In this document: positions 29,901-38,262 of the stretch, piece by piece | Numbering within the stretch: the stretch's first letter is position 1 | Layout: each line of letters opens with the position of its first letter | Assembly (NCBI RefSeq): GCF_000739615.1 | Contig: NZ_BATP01000040.1 | Coordinates: 1-64,000, forward strand | Reading direction: 5' to 3' | DNA: 64,000 nucleotides | Source of the DNA: Haloferula sp. BvORR071 | Lineage (GTDB): Bacteria > Verrucomicrobiota > Verrucomicrobiia > Verrucomicrobiales > Akkermansiaceae | Translations under genes and position numbers: made by a program | The notes under the pieces: model-generated | Told to the model about the DNA's origin: nothing | Database searches by the model: none | What the model saw: the letters and a program-made list of their open reading frames with translations, nothing else

Positions 29901-32057
29901 AATAGCCCGGCGACCATCGTCGATCCAAACGGCGCGACGGCCAGTTCCGCGGTCACCCTCTCCGGCACGGACGTGCTTCTCACCGGCGGCGTCAACGCCA
30001 CCTCTGACTACGTCCAGCTCGGCACCAACCTGCTGAATGGCCGGGCCACCCCGGTCACCATCGAGATCTTCGCCTCGGAGGTGTCGGTGCAGAACTGGTC
30101 CCGCATCTGGGACTTCGGCAGCTCGGATCTGGAGAACTTCTACATGTCCTGGAGCCAAGGCACCAATGCCGCCGCCCAGCGTCAGGAGTGGAAGGACTAC
30201 CTCACCGAGCGTTCGGATACCACGGCTCCGGCCTATGCGCTGAATACCGAGTATCACGTCGTCTGCGTCGTTGAACCGGGTGCCGGCTCCGGCCTCACCA
30301 AGGTGACCTTCTACTATGCCCCCACCGCTTCGTCGGATCTGGGAGCCCCGCGCGGCTTCTACGTCACCTCGAACAATATGGTGAACCTGAACGACACGAT
30401 CGACTCGCTCGGCCGCTCGTTCTACGCCGGGGATAATGTCGCCAATGCTCGCTACAACGACGTCCGCATCTGGAACGGCGCCCTCACCGAAACCGAGCGC
30501 GAAACGCTCCACGACCTCGGCTCCGGCACCACCACGGTGACTGATACCGATAACGACGGTTTGGTTGACTCGTGGGAAATCGCCAACTTCGGCAACTTGG
30601 CCCAAGTCGGAAGCGGCGATCCGGACGGTGATGGCTTCACCAACCTGGAAGAGCAGGCGGCCCACAGCATTCCGAATCCACCCAACGGGGCGGCCTCGAC
30701 TCCCACCGACCGGGATGGCGACGGCTTGCTTGACACCTGGGAGTTCGCGAACTTCGCCAACCTCGATCAAACCGGAACCGGTGATCCGGACGGTGACCTG
30801 GCGACCAACGAGCAGGAGGAAACCGCGGGCACCAACCCGAACCTCAATACCTCGTGGCCGGACTCGGATGGCGATGGGCTGAAGGACGCATGGGAAATGG
30901 CCTACTTCGGTGACCTCGATGCCGATAACAACGGCATCAACGGCGACGATGCGGGGGTGGATTCCGATGGTGATACCTTCACCAACATCCAGGAGTTCAC
31001 CAGCGGGACCAACCCGGCCTCCGCTGCCAGCTTGCCACCCTCGATCGTGCTGCTGCCGAGTACCGGAACGGATGCCGCTTCCGACATCTCCAGCACCAAG
31101 ACCTACACCCATGCCATCGACTTCGGTGCCACGGTCGCGAGCTCGATTGTCAATGGCGTGAGCTTCCACCAGGCGAACGTGCCGCCCACCGGCAATGACG
31201 GCACCAACAACGATCGCTGGGATACCGCGGACAATACCGGCGGACGCAATGGTGCCTTCACCATGACCAAGTCCGTGGCCGATGACTGGCCACAGAACGT
31301 CAACAACCCGCAGAACATCGGCTCCGACGGTGTGATGGGCACGATGTACACCGACTTCAGCCACATCAATGGCAGCGTCGTCGGCTCCACCCAGACCATC
31401 ACCCTTGGTAGCCTGACTCCGGGCACGCGCTACAGCACCCGCCTCTACTACCGGACTTGGGGTCTGGCAGGAAACCGCAGCACCACCCTTACCTTCAATG
31501 GTGACGGGAACAACGTGGTGATGACCATGAACCCGGACGAATCGGCCTCGCCGCAAGCGGGCTACGTGAAGTTCGACTTCACCGCCAATGATACCGACGA
31601 GACGATCATCTTCTCGGTCAATTCGGCGGGGAACTCCTGGCACCAGTACTTCCTCTCCAACGAGGTAGTGAACGGCGGTGACTCCGACAACGACAACCTG
31701 CCGGATAGCTGGGAGGTCGCCAACTTCGGCAGCACCGGCGCCCAGACCGGGACCGGTGATGCCGACAAGGACCACACGGACAACCGCACCGAATATCTGC
31801 TCGGCCTCAGTCCGACGGACGGCAAGCAACGCTTCCGCGTTACCCAGAGCAGCGTTGTTCCCGGGACCGGGGTGACTCTGACTTGGCCGGCGCAGAACGG
31901 GCTGACCTTCACGGTCTGGCGTTCGTCGAACTTGGGCAGCGGCTCGTGGACTCAGCTTGGTGGCACCATCACGGCCACCGGGGCCACCGCCACCTACACG
32001 GATTCGACGGCTCCGGTCGGCAAGTCCTTCTACAAGATCCAGCTTACCACGCCTTGA
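26904..32057 (+). CDS. giant secreted beta-repeat protein with LamG and Asp-rich repeats
   Basis: A protein of about 1717 residues. I chose the GTG at 26904, which gives a signal peptide (RRSLLETALGCLLVSSASASA) right before ASIYWNG; the frame is open to 26736. Residues about 30-680 carry autotransporter-associated beta-strand repeats rich in GTL/GGT/NGT. Seven Asp-rich, TSP3-like repeats of the form DxDxDxxxDxWExxNFG...GDxDGDxxTNxxE (from about 799, resuming after about 1210) likely bind calcium. A LamG-like domain (HRWDFNGNLNDS... to VRIWNGALTETE) lies at about 978-1206. A galactose-binding-like domain at about 1380-1590 and a short C-terminal module (WRSSNLGSGSW) finish it. Likely a surface adhesin or S-layer-like protein. 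No outer-membrane barrel is present, so it is not a classical autotransporter. A strong terminator follows. Confidence 0.8.
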   Translation: MKPILPNTRRSLLETALGCLLVSSASASAASIYWNGPTAGWDAVANWSTVPGATTPSPAAVPGAADTAIFNIDPVDGATTVNMNAAQSAAGLVFNNTGTTLIQAGGTNRILNVGAGGLIVDAAAGAPTIGSVTAGQNVTVNLSASQPWTNNSPNALVLANPFTSSAGVGVTKTGTGTVWMSNTANTSNLTGILDIQAGKIQMSGDVTTGGLTGGGTIENGGPNSKWLFVNNATDNVFSGSIKDLSTTARLGLVKRGVGMMTLSGTNTLGDNFAVENGLVKVTGTTTVGVTTTGQASAGTVGNQNGRILIDGGTLTCNRTTSPSVGIATVANAQGFLKMNSGTITTLSEFHIGRGQTGSFSAYTQAAGSLTSGSWLVVGLNNDRAVLNQTGGSIQVNTNRMTIGAGGNGSIGVANLSAGTFNVAAGGNTGAFIGENGTGTLNISGSAAVSFATNGTVNSGTAQFAGNATSLAGNLNLLGGSLNVFGVTKGASTATGVYRLNFNGGTLKAQADNTTFFADLANTDAYVYSGGGTIDNNGKKITINEPLQAPPGNGISAATLGVSGGGYIDTPMVIVSGGGGTGATAVATIDPATGALTGVQMTSPGINYTSPAIFTLAGGGVGNTGAITGTSSVVANTSGGMTFTGNGVTRLGAAGTFTGPVAVAQGKLGVGGVFNHGMAISPGAGLEVYDSAGSPSSLTIPTLNLPNGSTVDFDFSTVAGINDFIQVSDASGLTLGTVGINLYDDGTTTAFTGTGTFTLFKYSGTLNGGTAGLSVANAVLGYNYVFSAVGGEVKVTISFTDSDGDLMPNLWETSNGLNPNNPNDATGTITFPPTITPFNLDGDFMTNLEEFQAGTNPNSATSDAFNTDNDLLLDSWEISNFTNITTVTGTGDYDGDLATNAAEFYADTNAKGANPNNTFDWPDSDTDQMNDAWEVKYFGSISAKDGTADSDGDGFTDLQEFQALTNPTDAAWTPTKAQLIHRWDFNGNLNDSVSGVTGVTNSPATIVDPNGATASSAVTLSGTDVLLTGGVNATSDYVQLGTNLLNGRATPVTIEIFASEVSVQNWSRIWDFGSSDLENFYMSWSQGTNAAAQRQEWKDYLTERSDTTAPAYALNTEYHVVCVVEPGAGSGLTKVTFYYAPTASSDLGAPRGFYVTSNNMVNLNDTIDSLGRSFYAGDNVANARYNDVRIWNGALTETERETLHDLGSGTTTVTDTDNDGLVDSWEIANFGNLAQVGSGDPDGDGFTNLEEQAAHSIPNPPNGAASTPTDRDGDGLLDTWEFANFANLDQTGTGDPDGDLATNEQEETAGTNPNLNTSWPDSDGDGLKDAWEMAYFGDLDADNNGINGDDAGVDSDGDTFTNIQEFTSGTNPASAASLPPSIVLLPSTGTDAASDISSTKTYTHAIDFGATVASSIVNGVSFHQANVPPTGNDGTNNDRWDTADNTGGRNGAFTMTKSVADDWPQNVNNPQNIGSDGVMGTMYTDFSHINGSVVGSTQTITLGSLTPGTRYSTRLYYRTWGLAGNRSTTLTFNGDGNNVVMTMNPDESASPQAGYVKFDFTANDTDETIIFSVNSAGNSWHQYFLSNEVVNGGDSDNDNLPDSWEVANFGSTGAQTGTGDADKDHTDNRTEYLLGLSPTDGKQRFRVTQSSVVPGTGVTLTWPAQNGLTFTVWRSSNLGSGSWTQLGGTITATGATATYTDSTAPVGKSFYKIQLTTP

Positions 32058-32078
32058 TGGGTTAGGCGTCGCTTGAGG

Positions 32079-32113
32079 CAGCCGGGAGCATCACTGCTCC
32101 CGGCTGTTTTTTG
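32079..32113 (+). terminator. intrinsic terminator after the beta-repeat protein
   Basis: A perfect 12-bp stem (32079-32090 with 32095-32106), a TCAC loop and a run of six T lie 22 nt past the stop codon. Confidence 0.9.
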
Positions 32114-32165
32114 TGGGGAGGAGAGATCGCTTGTCCGGGAGATTTGTCCCCCAGGATGTTCGGTA

Positions 32166-32207
32166 GGTCAGGTGAAACCCGACCTCGCGGGTAAGGTGAA
32201 CCTGACC
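32166..32207 (+). repeat. imperfect inverted repeat
   Basis: GGTCAGGT (32166-32173) pairs exactly with ACCTGACC (32200-32207), and an inner ACCCG/CGGGT pair extends the stem. There is no T-run after it. It may be a regulatory hairpin or a mobile-element remnant. Confidence 0.4.
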
Positions 32208-32498
32208 GCTTGAGGAGAATCCCTCTTTGTTTCCCAACTTGGCCGAAAATCCCCCCTTGAGTCGGAGAGGGGAGGGGAACCTTGCCGAAATTTCAAAAAT
32301 CTTGGTCCGCTGAGAAGGTTTCCTTTTCCTAAGAATCGGCTCCTAGGGCGGGTTTTCTACCCGCGAAAATGAGCATTCGGGCGTGATTCGGGGTGGTGCC
32401 GCTCAGGTGTGCAGGAATGTACATGGTGGAATCATGCAAGGCCGCCAAGGGATCGCCAATGCTGTCGGACAAGTCCGGTGATGGGGCGCTGAGAATAG

Positions 32499-32702
32499 CC
32501 TGAAACCGCGATCAGTAGCCCTGCGAGGAACCTGCGCAAGCTGGCCTTCCACAAGGGATTTCAAGCCAAGAGGGAGCAATTTCCCTCCTCGTCACACCTT
32601 GTTTACGTAGATCACGCCATTGATGGGGAGAGCCTCTTCAATGAGCTTGGGACAGGAACCGATAGCACCTGGATGCTCGTGGCGATTCGATACAAATGTT
32701 AA
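32499..32702 (+). pseudogene. coding-like fragment without a start codon
   Basis: The frame between TAG at 32496 and TAA at 32700 is open for 67 codons and translates to a protein-like sequence with segments RNLRKLAFHKGF, SSSHLVYVDHAIDGES and LFNELGTGTDSTWMLVAIRY. There is no usable start except an internal ATG near the end. It looks like the 3' remnant of a degraded gene. No family is recognised. Confidence 0.35.
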
Positions 32703-32866
32703 CCCCTTCGATACAAGCATTCGTGAAAACCCATGATAGGTTTTGCTTCGGATTCCGGCAACGCGCGCTGAAACCCTTCCCTAGTGCGTTTGTAGCATCG
32801 AACAGGTTCGCTCAATGACGGAAAACTTGTTTGATGTATTCTCAAAGTAGGTACACACTTCTCGCG

Positions 32867-35800
32867 ATGAAACCCAACAAACCCAATCGCCGTCGCGTTG
32901 CTGCCCATCAGCGCGGCTTCGCCTTGGTGATCTCTCTCTCTTTGATGGTTCTGCTCACGATTTTGGCCGTGGGACTGCTGAGCCTGTCCACAGTCTCGCT
33001 GCGCTCCGCTGGGGCCGGCCAGGCCCGTGCCGAGGCGGAGGCAAATGCCCGCATGGCCCTGAACCTCGCCATCGGCGAGCTGCAGGTCACCATGGGGCCG
33101 GACCAAGCGATTTCCGCCCGCGCCAGCTCGATCGATCCTGCCTCTTCCGAGCCAAATTTGCTCGGTGCCTGGCATAGCTGGCACTGGAAGCCCGGCTCCA
33201 CCGGCCCGAATTACTCGGACAAGTCCCAGAAGTTCCGCCGCTGGTTGGCCTCCATCGCTGACAAGAATTCCTCGCGCACGGTTGCCGGTGCCAAGTCGGG
33301 TTTCAAGAACCCAGTCTGGCTGATCAATCCGGAGACGGTGAACAAGCCCGATAGCAAGGATAATCCGGGTGCCGGCCTCCGCGGCGATCGCATCGACATG
33401 GAGCTCTCCAAGAGCCAGCGTGGTGGTTTTGCCTGGGCGGTCATGGACGAGAGCCAGAAGGCCCCGATCCAACTCCGCGAGCCTGAGCTTGAGCCCAATG
33501 CCAAGCAGCCGACCAAGGCCGACCTCATCGCCCGCCGGGTCGCACCGGTGCGCGCCCGACCGGAAGAAATCCTGCCGGTCCTGGCTCCCTCCACTCTGGG
33601 TGATCCGAACAAGATCGTCTCCTTGGACAGCGCCGTCGTCGCCGCCCCGGACCAAAAGGAAGGCAAGAAGGTCCTCAGCTATCAGGCTGATGTGACTCCC
33701 TATTCCGTGGGCCTGCTTTCGGACGTCGCGGAAGGCGGCCTCAAGACCGACCTCACCACCCTTTTCGAATCGACCTCCGCTTCGCCGAATGTGAACGGCC
33801 AAGCCACGGTCTACAACACCGCCGCTGATGGTGCCCCGCGCTGGGACTACATCCGCGACCACTACCAGCTCCACCGCAAGCTCGGTGCCGGTGCTGCGAC
33901 CGGTGCTCCCAAGCTGAGCCTCACCACTGCCGATCTGAAGCCTGCCACCATCGGCACCATGGCCGCTCCTGCCAAGGAGCGCCTCCTGCCGGTGATCTCC
34001 AAGCTGCAGCTGATGTTCTCCGTGGTGACCCACTACAATCACCTCAGCGACCGCATCCAGTTCTTCAACGACAAGGGCGATCCCAAGGGCAACCAGAACT
34101 ACGCCGCGCCCCACTTGGCCTATGACGCCGTAGTGACGCTCTACAATCCCTACGACGTCGCCCTCACGCTGCCCAAGCTCCGCGTCCGCGTTTGGGATCC
34201 GCCGGTGCTCTTCGGCTTCAAGAAGAACTCCGACTGGCTGCGCCAGGAATTCGCCAGCGGCGAGTACCACAACCTCGCCCGCTTCCAGATCGCCAACGAA
34301 CACAACAAGGACGCCCGCCGCTGGTTCACCATGCTGCTGACGGATGCGACCAAGTCGCAGCCTTACGGTGGGTCGATCACCCTCATGCCGGGTGAAGTCC
34401 GCGTCTTCTCACCCTACGTCGAGAAGGACTGGACCTGGGGCATGGAAACCGCCGGCGGCTACACCGTCCGCAGCTTCTTCGACTGGAACCAAGGCAACGA
34501 CTTCGGCAACGTGGACGGCCGCACCAAGAACCAGTATGGCATCGAGACCGTCCCCGGTTGGGACCCGCGCGCCGGCCTGCAGACCGACCACTTGAGCTAC
34601 TCGACCCGCCCGGATCCGACCCGCTACAATTTCGAGATCTCCAACAACTGGAATGGCGGCTGGCTGGCGATCAAGAAGCAGGACACCTTCACCGTGGTGG
34701 CCAAGCCCGGCCGTGGCGTGACTGCTGCCAACGTGCCTGACTTCGAAGTCGACCTGCTCGCCGGTTCGGTCGCGGACGTGACCCGCGATTACCTGCGCTC
34801 CTACAAGTTCCGCTTCAGCAATCCGGAAGCCGAGATCAGCACCAATCCGACCAACCCAAAGATCACCCGTACCTATCAGGTCGGTGACCTCTTGCAGGAT
34901 CCTTCCGACAAGACCGCCGGCGGCAAGGCACCCTTCGCGCTGCTGACGATGGGGGCCAAGACCACCTCGGACCAATACGATGCATCTGCTCCCTGGCTGC
35001 ACAACCAGCCGGTGGTGGAAGGGATCGAGCAGAACTCCTCCCGCGTCGGCAATGCCCTCGACACTTATGACGTCCGCCTCACCGAGGTGACCGGCTTCAA
35101 CCAGTCGCCCGGCGGTATCGAATTCGATGCCACCACCAAGAAGGGCTACTACGGCGCCAGCCTGACCGCCAACAAGGGTGTCTCCAACGTCCCGATGTTC
35201 CGCGTGCCGGTCCTGCCCGCCGCCAGCCTGGGTGAGCTGATCCCTGCCAACCTGGTGAGCACCGCCGCTCTGCCGCGCGTCACTCATCCCTTCGGCAATT
35301 CGCGCGCTCATCCGCTGCTGCCTTCCACCGCTGTCAGCCGCTCGCTCTCGGGCGGTGTCACTGGCACCAGCGGCATGATGCTCGACCACTCCTACCTGCT
35401 CAATGATGCGCTGTGGGACAGCACCTTCTTCTCCACCGCTGCCAGCTTCTCGGGCAACTCGATGATGCCTTCGACCGATCGCAAGAGCCTTCTGACGGAA
35501 TTCCTCCAAGGGAAGACCAAGCTCTTCAACGCCCGCTTCATTCCGCTGCCGGGTGGCAAGGGTTCCTACGAAGACCAAGCCAAGGACCTCGATGGTCTGG
35601 GCGACGACGTCCTTGCCAAGCGCATGGCCAGTGTCATGGGCATCAAGGGCCCCTTCAACGTCAACTCCGACTCGGTGGATGCCTGGAAGGCCATGCTGAC
35701 CTCGCTGCGCGAGCAGCAACTGCTCGGCTGGAACAACTCCGACATGGCCCCGACCAAGGACAAGACCGGCTTCTCCCGCATGGGCCTGCCGATCGCCGGT

Positions 35801-36475
35801 GACAACAGCGACGGTGCCAACCCGCCGACCAGCATCGACGTGAAGGGCAACGCCGTCACTTGGGCCGGTTTCCGCGCCCTCTCCGACAAGGAGATCGAGA
35901 GCCTCGCTCTCGCGATCGTCACTGAAATCCGCGCCCGCGGCCAGCAGGATAGCGCTCCTTCCTTGACCCTCAGTGAGTTCGTCAACCGCCGCCCCGGCAG
36001 CGCTGGCAGCTTGCATGCCTTGGAAGGCCTCTTGCAGCGTGCGATCAACCAGTCGGGCGTCAACGATGCTGCGAATGGACGCTACTCCAAGAAGCTTGGC
36101 TCGGTCTCCAGTCCGACCCTGCTGACAGGGATCTCCACCCCGCAGGCCCGCAGCGGCTATGACTCCAAGACCGGCTACTCCGCGGAAGGCTCTCCGCCGC
36201 TGCTGACCCAAGGCGACCTGTTGATGGCCCTCGCCCCCGTGATCACCGTCCGTGGCGACACCTTCCGCATCCGCGCATACGGCGAAGCCCGCGACCCGGA
36301 TGGCAAGGTCACCGCCAAGGCTTGGTGCGAAGCGATCGTGCAACGTGTGCCGGAATACCTCGACACCACGGATACTCCGGACGTGAAGCCGGGCCTCCTG
36401 AAAGACGTGAACGAGAAGTTCGGTCGTCGCTTCAATATCACCTCCTTCCGCTGGCTTTCTCCGGAAGAAGTGTGA
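32867..36475 (+). CDS. Verru_Chthon cassette protein A
   Basis: A 1202-residue protein matching the Verru_Chthon cassette protein A type (TIGR02600), known from Verrucomicrobium and Chthoniobacter. A basic N-terminus leads to a prepilin-like hydrophobic helix (RGFALVISLSLMVLLTILAVGLL, about residues 17-39), with Gly-Phe at the position of a type IV prepilin cleavage site. The large body is rich in W/Y/P and has no catalytic motif I can name. In described genomes A is followed by three smaller prepilin-like proteins B, C and D. Here none follows; instead there are three secreted paralogs on the same strand. The ATG at 32867 places the basic N-terminus before the helix. It is probably part of a surface or pseudopilus-like structure; no function is established. 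Confidence 0.85.
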   Translation: MKPNKPNRRRVAAHQRGFALVISLSLMVLLTILAVGLLSLSTVSLRSAGAGQARAEAEANARMALNLAIGELQVTMGPDQAISARASSIDPASSEPNLLGAWHSWHWKPGSTGPNYSDKSQKFRRWLASIADKNSSRTVAGAKSGFKNPVWLINPETVNKPDSKDNPGAGLRGDRIDMELSKSQRGGFAWAVMDESQKAPIQLREPELEPNAKQPTKADLIARRVAPVRARPEEILPVLAPSTLGDPNKIVSLDSAVVAAPDQKEGKKVLSYQADVTPYSVGLLSDVAEGGLKTDLTTLFESTSASPNVNGQATVYNTAADGAPRWDYIRDHYQLHRKLGAGAATGAPKLSLTTADLKPATIGTMAAPAKERLLPVISKLQLMFSVVTHYNHLSDRIQFFNDKGDPKGNQNYAAPHLAYDAVVTLYNPYDVALTLPKLRVRVWDPPVLFGFKKNSDWLRQEFASGEYHNLARFQIANEHNKDARRWFTMLLTDATKSQPYGGSITLMPGEVRVFSPYVEKDWTWGMETAGGYTVRSFFDWNQGNDFGNVDGRTKNQYGIETVPGWDPRAGLQTDHLSYSTRPDPTRYNFEISNNWNGGWLAIKKQDTFTVVAKPGRGVTAANVPDFEVDLLAGSVADVTRDYLRSYKFRFSNPEAEISTNPTNPKITRTYQVGDLLQDPSDKTAGGKAPFALLTMGAKTTSDQYDASAPWLHNQPVVEGIEQNSSRVGNALDTYDVRLTEVTGFNQSPGGIEFDATTKKGYYGASLTANKGVSNVPMFRVPVLPAASLGELIPANLVSTAALPRVTHPFGNSRAHPLLPSTAVSRSLSGGVTGTSGMMLDHSYLLNDALWDSTFFSTAASFSGNSMMPSTDRKSLLTEFLQGKTKLFNARFIPLPGGKGSYEDQAKDLDGLGDDVLAKRMASVMGIKGPFNVNSDSVDAWKAMLTSLREQQLLGWNNSDMAPTKDKTGFSRMGLPIAGDNSDGANPPTSIDVKGNAVTWAGFRALSDKEIESLALAIVTEIRARGQQDSAPSLTLSEFVNRRPGSAGSLHALEGLLQRAINQSGVNDAANGRYSKKLGSVSSPTLLTGISTPQARSGYDSKTGYSAEGSPPLLTQGDLLMALAPVITVRGDTFRIRAYGEARDPDGKVTAKAWCEAIVQRVPEYLDTTDTPDVKPGLLKDVNEKFGRRFNITSFRWLSPEEV

Positions 36476-36493
36476 TGGTTTCCGCCTGAACCC

Positions 36494-37240
36494 ATGAAAT
36501 TCGTTCGTTTCGTCTTTCTCGCCCTGCTCGCTTGCGTCTCGCCGTCTGCGTTCGCCCAAGAGCCTGCTCCCGCTCCAGATGGCACTCCGGCCAAGGAAGA
36601 ACAGGGCTATAAGATCAGAGGTCTGTCCTTCCTCGTGGACGCTCCGGCCACCGGAGTCTTCATCCACGATCCCACGGCCAAGCCGGGCACTCCGGGAACG
36701 GCTTTCGGCATCAAGAACTACCTCAACCACGAGTTGAGCGTGGTGCCGAGCACGGCGGACAATCTGGTCGTCACCAAGAGTGGTGATTCAGCCAGTATCA
36801 AGGATCCCGCCAGCGTCCTGGCCAAGATCAAGCTGCCCGATCACTTCAAGAAGGGCATCTTTGTCTTCCTGCCTGGCACCGGCAAAGCCGGAGATCCCAT
36901 CTACCGGACCTTGGTGATCGACGATGCCGTGCGGGTCTTCCCGCGCGGTTCGATCAAGGTGATCAACCTCAGCCCCTCGCCGGTGAAGATCACCCTCGAG
37001 AAGGAGGAATACCCCTTCAAGCCGGGCGAGAGCAAGCTGATCGAGAAGCCGCCCGTCAATGACCAGAATGCCTCCAGCATGACCGCCATGGCCTTCAAGG
37101 ACAACCAGTGGCAGCGCTTCGGCCAGACCCTCTGGCCGCATCCCGGCCAGAAGCGGGTCATCCAGATCATCTTCGAGAACCCGCAGACCAAGAGCATTGA
37201 GCTCGTCGGTATCAACGACATCGCTGTCCGCGACAACTGA
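36494..37240 (+). CDS. secreted protein, first of three paralogs downstream of Verru_Chthon A
   Basis: A 248-residue protein with a Sec signal peptide (KFVRFVFLALLACVSPSAFAQ). The mature part is probably a beta-sandwich. Landmarks shared with the next two genes: an IHD near the N-terminus, GIKNYLNHELSVV, the stretch SASIKDPASV, VFPRGSIKVINLSPSPVKI, KPGESKLIEKPPV, and the tail PHPGQKRVIQIIFENP. It starts 18 nt after the Verru_Chthon A stop and so is probably co-transcribed. A strong terminator follows. No known family comes to mind; likely a periplasmic or surface accessory of the Verru_Chthon A product. Confidence 0.8.
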   Translation: MKFVRFVFLALLACVSPSAFAQEPAPAPDGTPAKEEQGYKIRGLSFLVDAPATGVFIHDPTAKPGTPGTAFGIKNYLNHELSVVPSTADNLVVTKSGDSASIKDPASVLAKIKLPDHFKKGIFVFLPGTGKAGDPIYRTLVIDDAVRVFPRGSIKVINLSPSPVKITLEKEEYPFKPGESKLIEKPPVNDQNASSMTAMAFKDNQWQRFGQTLWPHPGQKRVIQIIFENPQTKSIELVGINDIAVRDN

Positions 37241-37258
37241 GCTGCAACCCACCTTCAA

Positions 37259-37291
37259 AAGCCGCGTCCCTCACCGGGCGCGGCTTTTTTT
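37259..37291 (+). terminator. intrinsic terminator after the first paralog
   Basis: AAGCCGCG (37259-37266) pairs with CGCGGCTT (37279-37286), with an inner CCC/GGG pair, followed by a run of seven T (37285-37291). It closes the Verru_Chthon A/paralog-1 transcript. Confidence 0.9.
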
Positions 37292-37484
37292 GTGCCCCTC
37301 CGTAGCGGAATGGCTGCGCCATTCGGGCTGGGTAGGTTTTCGGGGTCTCTTGCAGGCGGACAGGATTCCGCCAGCTTCCGCCATGCCCCAATCGACTTCA
37401 ATGTTGTAGGCATCCCGGAAGAGGAGGAGAGTATACCCTGAATCGTGGCTCTCAGGCGGCAGCACCGCTTAATCCAAATAAGGT

Positions 37485-38192
37485 ATGAAACCCATCTTCT
37501 CCACTGCCTTGTTCTTGGCTGTCCTTCTTCTAGCCAGCGTCTCCGCTGCGGAGAGGGCAATCGAGATCCGTTGCGCCCTAGGTGGCGACGATGCCCAAGC
37601 GGCAGCCTTGGCGGCAAAGCTCCCGCGCGAGTACTACGTTCATGATCCCGCCGGTAAGAGGAAGTTGGGCCGCATCATGCTCCGTTCTCTTGGTCTGGAT
37701 CTCCGGGCTGAGAGCTTCGTCGCCGCGGATGGGGCACTGGTCGTCACCAGCGACCCTGATCCCGCGAGCGTGAAGAATCCACAGCAGGTTGTTGGTGGCT
37801 TCGACGTTCCTGCCGGCTCCCAAAAGCTAATCCTGCTGGTCATCCCGCGCGGCCCCACCGTGATCGGGAGTCAAACCTTCGCCCTTGATGAGGGCCCCCA
37901 GACCTTTCCAGTAGGCTCGTTCAAGGAGGTGAACCTCAGTCCGGAACCGGTCAGGTGGGTGACTACTGGCCAAAAGACCGAGCTCCCACCCGGGCGGGCC
38001 CTGACCATGATTCCGGTCCCGCCTGCGAATGCTGGCGGCCTTGGCAGTGTGATGTGCTATCGCCGGAACAAACAGTCTTGGTTCCCGTTCTACACCGGCA
38101 TGTGGCAGATTGCGCCGAATCTGCGAGGCATCCAGGTAGTGTATGCTCTCGCCGGAAAGCCTGACTTGAAGGTTGTAGGATTCGTCGAGTAG
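37485..38192 (+). CDS. secreted protein, second paralog
   Basis: A 235-residue protein with a signal peptide (KPIFSTALFLAVLLLASVSAAE). It shares with its neighbours the VHDPAGKRKLGRI segment, DPDPASVKNPQQVVG, TFPVGSFKEVNLSPEPVRW and the following Pro-rich region, but it is the most diverged: the KPPV-type motif reads IPVPPANAG, and the C-terminus reads NLRGIQVVYALAGKP instead of GQKRVxQIxxENP. AAGG sits just before the ATG. The terminator upstream means it needs its own promoter in the 37292-37484 gap. Confidence 0.8.
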   Translation: MKPIFSTALFLAVLLLASVSAAERAIEIRCALGGDDAQAAALAAKLPREYYVHDPAGKRKLGRIMLRSLGLDLRAESFVAADGALVVTSDPDPASVKNPQQVVGGFDVPAGSQKLILLVIPRGPTVIGSQTFALDEGPQTFPVGSFKEVNLSPEPVRWVTTGQKTELPPGRALTMIPVPPANAGGLGSVMCYRRNKQSWFPFYTGMWQIAPNLRGIQVVYALAGKPDLKVVGFVE

Positions 38193-38262
38193 GTGGACAT
38201 TGAATGCTGAATCCAAATGTGACTCCCGCGGAGGGCGGCTCCCTTTCCAACCCAAGCAATCC

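Larger units (their letters stand above)
32114..32866. other. long intergenic region upstream of Verru_Chthon protein A
   Basis: About 750 nt with no intact gene. It holds an inverted repeat (32166-32207), a coding-like fragment without a start (32499-32702), and an AAAACC/GGTTTT hairpin near 32732-32751. Composition is more AT-rich than in the genes around it. It may be the scar of a deleted gene plus the promoter of the next operon. Confidence 0.5.

Noticed and set aside
29082-31829. A 915-codon open frame opposite the beta-repeat protein.
   Set aside because: The plus strand encodes recognisable LamG and Asp-rich repeats; the opposite frame is a shadow of those repeats.
34409-36730. A 773-codon open frame opposite Verru_Chthon protein A.
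   Set aside because: The plus-strand gene has a prepilin-like N-terminus, a natural composition and a downstream operon; the minus frame is compositionally odd (H/A/G/V-rich).
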